Shown piece after piece: positions 1-6,788 of a stretch of DNA of 7,140 nt (within the stretch, counting starts at the first letter, position 1; each line of letters opens with the position of its first letter). The translations under genes and the position numbers were made by a program. This stretch comes from Sulfurimonas sp. (GTDB lineage Bacteria > Campylobacterota > Campylobacteria > Campylobacterales > Sulfurimonadaceae): NCBI GenBank assembly GCA_024762745.1, contig JANTGV010000054.1:1-7140 (forward strand), read 5' to 3'. A model generated the notes under the pieces. That model did no database searches. It was given only the letters and a program-made list of their open reading frames with translations, and was not told the DNA's origin.

Positions 1-678
1 CTTATAGGTCCAAGTGGTTGTGGAAAATCTACACTTCTTAGAGCTATGAACCGTATTCATGACCTTTACCCTGGTAACATATATGATGGTAAAATAGAGC
101 TTTTGAACGAACAAACAAACAGCTATAGCAATATTCTTGATATCAAAAAAGAGAATGAGTTTATAAAGCTCCGTCAACAAGTTGGAATGATTTTTCAAAA
201 ACCGACACCCTTTCCAATGAGTATATTTGATAATGTAGCTTATGGTCTAAAGATTGCAGGAATAAAAAATAAAACTGAGCTTCAAGATAGAGTTGAAGCA
301 GCGCTGAAAGGAAGTGCCTTATGGAAAGAGGTTCACGATAGACTCAATGTATCTGCTATGGGTCTCTCAGGTGGTCAACAACAGCGTTTATGTATAGCAC
401 GTGCAGTTGCAGTAAAACCTGAAGTTTTACTCTTTGATGAACCGACATCTGCACTTGACCCTATCTCTACTGGAGCTATTGAAGAACTTTTGGTTGAGCT
501 GAAAAAAGATATCAGTATAGCAATCGTTACACACAATATGCAGCAAGCTTCTCGTATCAGTGATTACACTGCGTTTATGTATCTTGGTGATTTAGTCGAG
601 TATGACACAACTGAAAATATCTTCCTGAATCCTAAAGAGAAACAGACTGAAGATTATATAACTGGCCGTTTTGGTTAA
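1..678 (+). CDS. pstB: Phosphate ABC transporter ATP-binding protein PstB (5' end missing)
   Basis: PstB is the cytoplasmic ATPase that powers the PstSCAB high-affinity phosphate importer. The reading frame is open from base 1, so the gene starts upstream; the visible part is 225 residues of a usual 250-260, and only about 30 N-terminal residues are missing. ABC motifs appear in order (fragment numbering): Walker [10 protein letters not shown] at residues 3-11, Q-loop Gln66 in MIFQKP, signature LSGGQQQR at 122-129, Walker B LLFDEP with catalytic Glu147, and the H-loop His178 in VTHNMQQA. PstB-specific blocks set it apart from other ABC ATPases: [10 protein letters not shown], the [10 protein letters not shown] segment before the signature, and the YITGRFG C-terminus. 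The first ATG in view (46) lies after Walker A and cannot be the true start. phoU follows after 18 bases with no terminator between, which fits a pst-phoU operon. Confidence 0.97.
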   Translation, partial: LIGPSGCGKSTLLRAMNRIHDLYPGNIYDGKIELLNEQTNSYSNILDIKKENEFIKLRQQVGMIFQKPTPFPMSIFDNVAYGLKIAGIKNKTELQDRVEAALKGSALWKEVHDRLNVSAMGLSGGQQQRLCIARAVAVKPEVLLFDEPTSALDPISTGAIEELLVELKKDISIAIVTHNMQQASRISDYTAFMYLGDLVEYDTTENIFLNPKEKQTEDYITGRFG

Positions 679-696
679 TAGATAAAAGGAAAATAC

Positions 697-1356
697 ATGG
701 TTTCAAATTTTGAAGAAAACTTATCAGAGATAAAAAACAGAGTAATTGATATAACTTCAGGACTTCTTGAGTCAAATAAAATACTTCTAAGTGCACTCAC
801 TGACTGTGACCCAGAGAAGTTTGTTGAGGCGAGAGCTCACATAAAAAACATCAGCGCTAAAACTGATGAGATTGACAACTCAATCATAAAAGTTCTTGCT
901 CTTTATACTCCAGAAGCGAGTGATTTAAGACAGGTAATAGCCTACTTAAAAATTACAAATGAGCTATCTCGAGCCTGCTCAAATACTCGAAGTTTCATTA
1001 GAGGTTTTACAGATGTATGTCAAGATGTTGACGTAGCTATAATCAAAGAGTATGCAGTACCTATGCAGACATCAACAGTACAAGCAATTGCACTTTCCAT
1101 TAGTATGATTAACTGTACTGATAATGATGAGATTCAAGAGATATATAATGATGTACTTATAGAAGAGAATAAAACTGATGATCTTTATGAAATGGTTGAG
1201 AGAAATCTCTCTAAACAGGCAGATGATGAAAGTAATTTTGAAAAATTTCACAAAATGTTAAGAGCTCTTAGAAAGAGTGAAAAAATTGCAGCCCGTACTA
1301 TAAGCATAGCAAACCTTCTTGTCTATGCTCAAGTTGGTGGAAGCTTTCGTAGCTAA
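697..1356 (+). CDS. phoU: PhoU-family phosphate signalling regulator
   Basis: PhoU proteins are cytoplasmic helical proteins that link the Pst transporter to the phosphate-sensing histidine kinase and damp phosphate uptake. The 219-residue product has the usual length and appears all-helical, with two related halves. The metal-site type acidic segments are visible as KTDEIDNSI (about 55-63) and EENKTDDLYEM (about 156-166). The PEASDLRQVIAYLKITNEL block (72-90) is typical of PhoU. The start ATG has a clear site, AAAAGGA at 684-690, six bases upstream. The position right after pstB supports the call. Oddity: the usual ERxGD-type motifs closing each half are degenerate, reading LSRACSNTRSFI near 90-101 and KSEKIAARTISIAN near 193-206, so this is a divergent PhoU. 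The protein lacks DNA-binding motifs, so it is not the response regulator. Confidence 0.9.
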   Translation: MVSNFEENLSEIKNRVIDITSGLLESNKILLSALTDCDPEKFVEARAHIKNISAKTDEIDNSIIKVLALYTPEASDLRQVIAYLKITNELSRACSNTRSFIRGFTDVCQDVDVAIIKEYAVPMQTSTVQAIALSISMINCTDNDEIQEIYNDVLIEENKTDDLYEMVERNLSKQADDESNFEKFHKMLRALRKSEKIAARTISIANLLVYAQVGGSFRS

Positions 1357-1368
1357 CCAACACAAAAA

Positions 1369-1408
1369 GTAAGAGTAAATTTCACTCTTACACCACTTTC
1401 TCTTTTTT
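1369..1408 (+). terminator. Rho-independent-type terminator after phoU
   Basis: A perfect 8-bp stem GTAAGAGT (1369-1376) / ACTCTTAC (1384-1391) encloses a 7-base loop. It lies 12 bases after the phoU stop. On the + strand a T-rich run ends in six Ts (1403-1408), but it begins several bases past the stem. On the - strand the stem is followed at once by five Ts (complement of 1364-1368), so the element may work in both directions. The stem is only moderately GC-rich, so efficiency is uncertain. It likely separates the pst-phoU transcript from the lipoprotein genes. Confidence 0.7.
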
Positions 1409-1444
1409 ATTTCCTAATTCTTTTCTAATGTAATCTTATCGAAA

Positions 1445-1483
1445 CTTCATAGTTTTACTCATGTAACACAAGCCACTTATACT
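1445..1483 (+). promoter_or_regulatory. Candidate promoter, possibly phosphate-regulated, for the PhoX-like fusion
   Basis: The best -10 is TATACT at 1478-1483, about 30 bases before the start codon. No good -35 is present; TTTACT at 1454-1459 is the closest, with 18-base spacing. In place of a -35 there are two similar short blocks, ACTTCATAG (from 1444) and ACTCATGT (from 1457), about 12-13 bases apart. Activator-dependent Pho promoters often carry direct repeats in place of a -35, so this is compatible with a pho-box-like site. The match to any known PhoB or PhosR consensus is weak and the reading is speculative. Confidence 0.3.
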
Positions 1484-1512
1484 TTCATATATTTTACATA
1501 GGAGTAATACAG

Positions 1513-4500
1513 ATGAAAAGATGGTTAAGTTTAGCTGCGTGTGCAGTTTTGGTTGCTGCGATGGCTGGTTGTAATGGTAGTGATGGTGCTGCAGGTGCTG
1601 ACGGTGCTGCAGGCGCTGACGGTTCTGCAGGTGTTGATGGTACTGGTATTGATGGTACAAATGGTATTAATGGAATATCATCAGTGTCATTTAATAGATA
1701 TGAAAACAATGCTATAGAGTCTATAGTTCAACTAGAGAACATTCCGGTTCCAACGGGTGATGATCAGAAAACTATTAATACCTCTTCATCTGTAGTCTTT
1801 GGTGATGAGTTTCAGGCAATCGGCTTTAACAAACTTCTTGCAACTGCTGATGTAAACAATGGTGAGACTTTTGGTCTATTAAAAGATTATCAAGATGCAA
1901 CTATTACATTCAGCGATGGTAGTCCTTACATCTGTAATGGTACAAATTCAGGTGTAGGTTCCGGTCTTGACTATACATCTATCTTGCAAAAAAACAACAA
2001 ACTTTATATGGTTTCTCAATTTGAGTGTCAAGTTGGAGCTTTATACAAAGCTGAACTTGAACAAGATACAACTACAGGAGAATTAAGTGTAAAAGACAAC
2101 TCTCTAGAGTTTGTTTCACAAAAGGAAGGTTTTGGTGGTTTCGTACACTGTGCTGGTCAAACAACTCCTTGGCAATCACATCTTGGTAGTGAAGAGTACG
2201 AGCCAAACGCAAGAGCTGTACTTGAGGATGCTGATGCTACTACAGGGCTTACAGGAAATAAGTATTATGATGAAGTAGCAAAGTACTGGGGTGACGATAT
2301 TACTAAAGCGAGTCCATACTATTATGGTTGGACACCTGAAGTAACTATAGATGCTACTGGTGCTGCTGTATATACAAAACACTACTCATTGGGTCGTATG
2401 TCACATGAGCTATCTTATGTTATGCCGGATAGAAAAACAGTCTATATGTCTGATGATGGTACGAATGTTGGACTATTCATGTTTGTAGCAGACTCTGCTG
2501 AAAATTTAAGTGCCGGTACACTTTACGCTGCTAAATGGATTCAAAAAGATGGTGCAAACGGTGGAAACGCAGACCTAAGCTGGATTAAACTCGGGCACTC
2601 TAGCAATGCAGAGATAAAAGCTATTTTAGATGCAGATAATAATGTAAATACAAACGATGCTCCTCTATTTACAGATATATTTGAGACCGCTGAAGTTGCT
2701 AGTGATAACAGCTGTCCTACGGGCTTCACATCTGTGAATACATCTGCTTATCAAGAGTGTTTAAAAGTAAAACCAGGTCAAGAGACAGCAGCAGCTTTCT
2801 TAGAGACCAGAAGATACGCAGCACTTCTTGGTGCTACAACAGAATTCAGAAAAGAAGAGGGTATCACATACTCACCTGAACACGGGAAACTTTTTGTTGC
2901 AATGAGTGCCGTAGCATACGGTATGGAAGACAACAAGAAAAAAGGTGCCGAAAATACAAAATATGATATTGGTGGAAATAACGATATCAGAGTTCCTTAC
3001 AATCCATGTGGTGCTATCTACGCACTTGATGTTGCTAGCAACACTCAACCTGATATGGCTGGAGATGACATAGAGAGCTCTTATGTTGTTAACAACATGT
3101 ACGCGATTTTAACAGGTGAACCTGCAAGCTATCCTGCTGGTCATCCTTACGAGGGTAACAAATGTTCTATCAGTGGAATATCAAATCCAGATAATGTGAC
3201 TTACTTAGAAGACTCTAATCTGCTTTTCATAGGTGAAGATACATCAAGTCACTTAAATAATATGATCTGGGCTTATGACTTAACAAATGGTAAATTAACA
3301 AGAACATTAACGACACCTCTTGATGCTGAAACGACATCACCGTTTTGGTACAAAAACATTAATGGATTCGCCTACATGACAGCTGTAACACAACACCCTA
3401 TGGAAGATGTAGCTGGTGCTACTGATGCTCAAAAAGAGTCTTTTATCGGTGTTATGGGTCCAATCAAAAGTTTAGACTCTTTAAGTTCATCACTCGTTAA
3501 AGTTGGTGCTTACAACTCAGGTTTAGATGGTGGAAGTGAGATATCTGCGTTTGATGCAACTACTCAACAAGTTTTTATTACAAACGGTGCAGACAACACT
3601 TTAGATATTTTAGATGTATCTACTGTTAATGCTCCTGTGAAGACTACCTCTATCGACTTGTCTACATATGGTGCAGGTGTTCAAAGTGTAGCAACTTCAA
3701 ATGGGAAAGTTGCTGTTGCTGTTGCTTCAGCTGATAAAGTTGCAACTCAAGGTAAAGTAGTTATCTTTAACACAAATGGAACTTTCGATAAAGAGGTAAC
3801 TGTCGGTTATTTACCAGATATGGTTGCGTTTAGTACAGATGGTACAAAAGTGATTGTTGCAAATGAGGGAGAGCCTGATGCTAGCAGTGGTTCATATGTG
3901 GATGTAGCAGGAACTGTAGGAATTATTACAGTAGCAACTGGTGTTTACAACGAAACTGGATTTGTTGATGGTGACTTAAACGCTGCAGCTGATGGTACAG
4001 TTGTACGTAAAGGTGGAACGCCATCAGACTCCACTGCATTAGATATGGAGCCAGAGTTTGTTGCAATTGCTGGAGACAAAGCATATGTAACTCTACAAGA
4101 GAACAATGCTCTTGCTATCATCGATATTGCAACTGCTACACCAACTGTAGATAGTGTCAAATCTTTTGGTGCAAAAGATTACTCAAGCCAAAATAAAATA
4201 GATATTGAAGAGGAGGGGAAAATCCTTCTGAAAAACTATCCTGGACTTAAAGGTCTTTATCAACCAGATACAATTGTAGCTCATAACATCAACAGTACAG
4301 ACTACCTCTTTACTGCAAATGAAGGTGATGGAAGAGAGTACGAGGACTCAAGTAACAATGTAATATTTATCGATGAAGATAAAATTAAAAACTTAACTCT
4401 TGATGCTTCTATAGCTGACGCTTATGCAGATGAAAATGACCTAAAAGTTATGACTGACATCTCTACTTCTACTGAACTTTATACTTTTGGTGGTAGAAGC

Positions 4501-4905
4501 TTTTCTATATGGGACACAAATGGTGACTTAGTATGGGATAGTGGCGATGAAATCTCTAAACTTGTTGCGAAGTATGAGCCTAAACTCTTTAACCAAGATG
4601 ATGCAGAAATCGATGGTAGAAGTGGTAATAAAGGTGCTGAACCTGAAGCTATCGCTGTTGGTACACTCTCAAACGGTAAAGTATACGCTTTTGTTGGTCT
4701 TGAGAGACAGAGTGCAATTGTTATCTATGATGTTAGTAACCCACAAGCTCCAGAGTTTGTTGATTATGTTGTGACACATACTGACAATGATATCTCACCA
4801 GAGGGCATGAAGTTTATTCCAGCTTCTAATACTCCAAACGCAAAAGATCTACTTTTAGTATCTTATGAAGTTAGTGGTTCAACTGTTATTTATGAAGTTA
4901 AATAA
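1513..4905 (+). CDS. PhoX/DUF839-type phosphatase fused to choice-of-anchor-I beta-propeller, collagen-linked lipoprotein
   Basis: This 1130-residue envelope protein probably hydrolyses organic phosphate esters to feed phosphate uptake; activity is inferred from the PhoX-like half. Residues 1-20 form a lipoprotein signal with lipobox MAGC and acylated Cys20. Residues 22-56 are Gly-X-Y collagen-like repeats. Residues about 75-655 resemble PhoX/DUF839 propellers: HCAGQTTPW (212-220) followed by SEE (226-228), GRMSHE (294-299), the SDDGTNVGLFMF strand (313-324), EEGITY (448-453), NPDNVTYLEDSNLLFIGED (558-576) and the QHP near 627-629. Cys213 sits where PhoX carries its iron-bridging cysteine. 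Residues about 660-1130 are a full choice-of-anchor-I domain: PDMVAFSTDGTKVIVANEGEPD (from 768), LQENNALAIIDI, ANEGDGREYE, FGGRSFSIWD, KGAEPEAIAVG and a C-terminal VSGSTVIYEVK. The start is fixed by AGGAGT at 1500-1505, seven bases upstream, and by the signal peptide. Six or more other cysteines (141, 172, 401, 416, 499, 551) could form disulfides. The upstream pst-phoU genes support a phosphate role. The first half diverges from canonical PhoX, so lost or altered specificity is possible. Confidence 0.85.
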   Translation: MKRWLSLAACAVLVAAMAGCNGSDGAAGADGAAGADGSAGVDGTGIDGTNGINGISSVSFNRYENNAIESIVQLENIPVPTGDDQKTINTSSSVVFGDEFQAIGFNKLLATADVNNGETFGLLKDYQDATITFSDGSPYICNGTNSGVGSGLDYTSILQKNNKLYMVSQFECQVGALYKAELEQDTTTGELSVKDNSLEFVSQKEGFGGFVHCAGQTTPWQSHLGSEEYEPNARAVLEDADATTGLTGNKYYDEVAKYWGDDITKASPYYYGWTPEVTIDATGAAVYTKHYSLGRMSHELSYVMPDRKTVYMSDDGTNVGLFMFVADSAENLSAGTLYAAKWIQKDGANGGNADLSWIKLGHSSNAEIKAILDADNNVNTNDAPLFTDIFETAEVASDNSCPTGFTSVNTSAYQECLKVKPGQETAAAFLETRRYAALLGATTEFRKEEGITYSPEHGKLFVAMSAVAYGMEDNKKKGAENTKYDIGGNNDIRVPYNPCGAIYALDVASNTQPDMAGDDIESSYVVNNMYAILTGEPASYPAGHPYEGNKCSISGISNPDNVTYLEDSNLLFIGEDTSSHLNNMIWAYDLTNGKLTRTLTTPLDAETTSPFWYKNINGFAYMTAVTQHPMEDVAGATDAQKESFIGVMGPIKSLDSLSSSLVKVGAYNSGLDGGSEISAFDATTQQVFITNGADNTLDILDVSTVNAPVKTTSIDLSTYGAGVQSVATSNGKVAVAVASADKVATQGKVVIFNTNGTFDKEVTVGYLPDMVAFSTDGTKVIVANEGEPDASSGSYVDVAGTVGIITVATGVYNETGFVDGDLNAAADGTVVRKGGTPSDSTALDMEPEFVAIAGDKAYVTLQENNALAIIDIATATPTVDSVKSFGAKDYSSQNKIDIEEEGKILLKNYPGLKGLYQPDTIVAHNINSTDYLFTANEGDGREYEDSSNNVIFIDEDKIKNLTLDASIADAYADENDLKVMTDISTSTELYTFGGRSFSIWDTNGDLVWDSGDEISKLVAKYEPKLFNQDDAEIDGRSGNKGAEPEAIAVGTLSNGKVYAFVGLERQSAIVIYDVSNPQAPEFVDYVVTHTDNDISPEGMKFIPASNTPNAKDLLLVSYEVSGSTVIYEVK
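1585..1638 (+). repeat. Three tandem 18-bp repeats coding collagen-like Gly-X-Y
   Basis: Units of 18 bp begin at 1585, 1603 and 1621. Units 1 and 2 (GGTGCTGCAGGTGCTGAC) differ at one base; unit 3 has diverged further. They encode GAAGAD, GAAGAD and GSAGVD. The wider Gly-X-Y tract spans codons 22-56 (1576-1680), with glycine at 22, 25, 28, 31, 34, 37, 40, 43, then a one-residue skip to 45, 48, 51 and 54. The tract directly follows the lipidated cysteine and probably acts as a stalk or trimerising linker. Such repeats can change copy number by slippage. Confidence 0.85.
4863..4900 (+). repeat. 11-bp direct repeat giving two in-frame Met-Lys-Leu starts
   Basis: TTATGAAGTTA occurs at 4863-4873 and again at 4890-4900, exactly 27 bases apart. 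Each copy holds an ATG (4865 and 4892) in the frame of the downstream lipoprotein and encodes Met-Lys-Leu. Both copies also lie within the 3' end of the upstream gene, in another frame. Neither ATG has a convincing Shine-Dalgarno site. The repeat makes the true start ambiguous; 4892 is preferred because it gives a normal-length signal peptide (28 versus 37 residues to the lipid cysteine). Confidence 0.6.
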
Positions 4906-6679
4906 CTCTCAACTCTTCCCTTTTTTAGGGAAGACAATACTTGTAAGTGTTGGACTTATTGCAACTCTTGGTTGTAATAACTCGAGCAGTAACCCAGAGA
5001 AAAAAATACAAGAACTTGAAATTAAAACTCAAGAGCTTGAAAAAATCGTAGTTGAACCTATTAATGTCGACTTTAAAACTACTCTCTCTAGAAATAATGC
5101 AGCAGCCTATGTTACGTCACAGTGTTATACAAAAACTCAAGACAATAGCTCATCAATAGCGCACAATCCCTGTTTTTCATGTCATATCAACTCCATTGAG
5201 CCCAACTATATTGATGATGCAGAACTGCAAACGCTTAATGACTTTAGTGACTATACAAAAATAAACCGTTTCACTAATCTTTTTAAAGATAGAACAGCTT
5301 TAGTTGAACAGATAAGTGATGAAGAGATTTTATCTTATATACGAGAAGACAACTATTTAAAGAACCAAGAGATTAAACTTGCTCAAAAACTATCAAATAT
5401 ACCGAGTGAGTGGGATGTAAATGAAGATGGGATCTGGAATGGATATATGCCGGACTGCTACTTTAACTTTGACAATGAGGGTTTTGATAGAGACAAGCAG
5501 AATAACTTTACAGGTTGGAGAGCTTTCTCTTACTATCCATTTTTAGGAACTTTTTGGCCAACAAACGGCAGTACAGATGATGTGCTTATCAGGCTTCCAA
5601 AAGCCTTTCAAGAAGATATAAATGGAAACTTTTCTAAAGAGATTTATAAAGTCAACCTCGCTATAGTAGAGTCTCTTATAAAGCAAAAAGATATACAGAT
5701 AAATGAAGTAGATGAGAGCCTCTATGGTGTTGACTTAGACCAAAATGGAGTTTTAAACGCAGCTACAGAGATAATATTTAATTGGGAAAAACCTGATTAT
5801 AACTCAACCACGCAAAGAATTGAAAACTTCTCTATGAGTTATGTAGGTCGTGCTAAAGATATGCTCATAACAAATGAGCATCTCATAGCGCCAGGGCTTT
5901 ATCCAAAAGGGAGCGAGTTTTTGCACTCAGTAAGATATATTGATATTAATGAAAACAACAGTGTCAAAATGGCTTCCCGCATGAAAGAGTTACGTTACGC
6001 TAAAAAAGTACATTGGAACAGTTACCCTCAACTTCTTAATGCTTCCATGAGTGAGATAATGGAAAAAGATCTCTTTCCCGATAGATTAAGAACTATTGTC
6101 GGAGACAGTGAAAGAGGTCTTCAAACAGGTTTAGGATGGACCTACCAAGGCTTTATAGAAGATGCAGAGGGTGAGCTTAGACCTCAAAACTACGAAGAAA
6201 CGCAGTACTGTATAGGGTGTCACAGCGGTATTGGTGCTATTGCGGACTCTACTTTTGTTTTTCAGAGAAAATTTGACTTTGATTCACACCAAAACGGATG
6301 GTACCACTGGCTACAAGAGAGCAATGGCTTTAAAAATATCAAAGAACCAAGAACTAAAAATGGAGAGTATGAGTACTCACTCTATTTAGACAAAAACCAT
6401 GCCGGTGACGAGTTTAGAGCAAACAGTGAAGTAATAGAGAAGTTTTTTCATACAGATGGAACTCTTAAAGAAGAGGAGACTTCAATACTACACAATGATA
6501 TATCCCACCTCATAATACCATCTACACAAAGAGCACTAGAGTTAAACAAAGCCTATAAAGTAATCGTGGATGAGCAGAGTTATATATATGGTAGAGATGC
6601 CCATATAGAACCTGTAAAAAATGTTCACAAAAGTATTGTTCCTGAGACAGAAACCGGTAATGAAATGGTGATTTTTTGA
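4892..6679 (+). CDS. Uncharacterised lipoprotein with two CxxCH haem-c motifs
   Basis: The 595-residue product appears to be an exported dihaem c-type lipoprotein of unknown role; I recognise no named family. A hydrophobic stretch TILVSVGLIATLGC ends in lipobox Cys28. A polar linker and a short heptad-like, probably coiled, segment (about 36-53, KKIQELEIKTQELEKIV) follow. CFSCH (94-98; bases 5171-5185) and CIGCH (440-444; bases 6209-6223) are the haem motifs, separated by about 340 residues. Two Asp/Asn-rich loops, DVNEDGIWNG (175-184) and DLDQNGVLN (281-289), look like calcium-binding loops. Extra cysteines lie at 78 and 189. Distal haem ligands cannot be assigned by eye. The gene overlaps the upstream fusion gene by 14 bases with no clear ribosome site, which suggests translational coupling. 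An alternative start at 4865 would add nine residues. The phosphate-locus setting may mean shared regulation; a role in electron transfer or metal redox is only a guess. Confidence 0.8.
   Translation: MKLNNSQLFPFLGKTILVSVGLIATLGCNNSSSNPEKKIQELEIKTQELEKIVVEPINVDFKTTLSRNNAAAYVTSQCYTKTQDNSSSIAHNPCFSCHINSIEPNYIDDAELQTLNDFSDYTKINRFTNLFKDRTALVEQISDEEILSYIREDNYLKNQEIKLAQKLSNIPSEWDVNEDGIWNGYMPDCYFNFDNEGFDRDKQNNFTGWRAFSYYPFLGTFWPTNGSTDDVLIRLPKAFQEDINGNFSKEIYKVNLAIVESLIKQKDIQINEVDESLYGVDLDQNGVLNAATEIIFNWEKPDYNSTTQRIENFSMSYVGRAKDMLITNEHLIAPGLYPKGSEFLHSVRYIDINENNSVKMASRMKELRYAKKVHWNSYPQLLNASMSEIMEKDLFPDRLRTIVGDSERGLQTGLGWTYQGFIEDAEGELRPQNYEETQYCIGCHSGIGAIADSTFVFQRKFDFDSHQNGWYHWLQESNGFKNIKEPRTKNGEYEYSLYLDKNHAGDEFRANSEVIEKFFHTDGTLKEEETSILHNDISHLIIPSTQRALELNKAYKVIVDEQSYIYGRDAHIEPVKNVHKSIVPETETGNEMVIF
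4914..4934 (+). other. Hairpin at the gene junction, inside the start of the second lipoprotein
   Basis: A perfect 7-bp stem TCTTCCC (4914-4920) / GGGAAGA (4928-4934) closes a 7-base loop of TTTTTTA. It begins 8 bases after the stop codon of the PhoX-like fusion, where a terminator would be expected, but it lies within codons 8-15 of the overlapping downstream gene. No T-run follows the stem, so it is not a standard terminator. It may act as an mRNA stability or translation-tuning element, or be a coincidence of coding sequence. Confidence 0.4.
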
Positions 6680-6788
6680 CAGATTTACCAGACTCTTTTT
6701 ATGTTACCAATCTGTAATCTAAGAGAAACAGTTCAGTAATATAACTATTCTAAACTAGCACATCTTAAAAAATTCGGAGTTTACAATC
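6680..6788 (+). promoter_or_regulatory. Intergenic leader with candidate -10 and ribosome site for the third lipoprotein
   Basis: The 109-base gap contains TATAAC at 6740-6745 as the best -10, without a recognisable -35 at the right distance. GGAG at 6776-6779, nine bases before ATG 6789, is a clear ribosome site and decides that start. A 7-bp inverted repeat ACAGATT (6679-6685) / AATCTGT (6709-6715) encloses 23 bases including five Ts; it is too open and lacks a trailing T-run to be called a terminator. Whether the third lipoprotein is transcribed separately from the upstream pair is therefore open. Confidence 0.35.

Noticed and set aside
1585..1638. Tandem repeats as a CRISPR array
   Set aside because: Units are 18 bp, directly adjacent with no spacers, and lie in frame within a coding region.
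1436..1709. Two overlapping reverse-strand open frames across the repeat region
   Set aside because: Their His/Gln-rich and Pro/Ala-rich products are the antisense reading of the Gly-X-Y repeats, and the + strand gene has a clear start, signal peptide and domains.
4541..4774. Small + strand open frame inside the choice-of-anchor-I region
   Set aside because: It lies in another frame within conserved domain sequence and has no ribosome site or recognisable features.
4865..4891. Upstream ATG as start of the dihaem lipoprotein
   Set aside because: It would give a 37-residue signal peptide and a 41-base overlap, with no better ribosome site than the ATG at 4892. It is not excluded.
4863..4934. 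Frameshift joining the fusion protein and the dihaem lipoprotein into one gene
   Set aside because: The first protein ends at the normal C-terminus of its family and the second starts with its own lipoprotein signal, so these are two genes.
6679..6715. Inverted repeat after the dihaem lipoprotein as a terminator
   Set aside because: The 7-bp stem is AT-rich with a 23-base loop and no T-run follows it.
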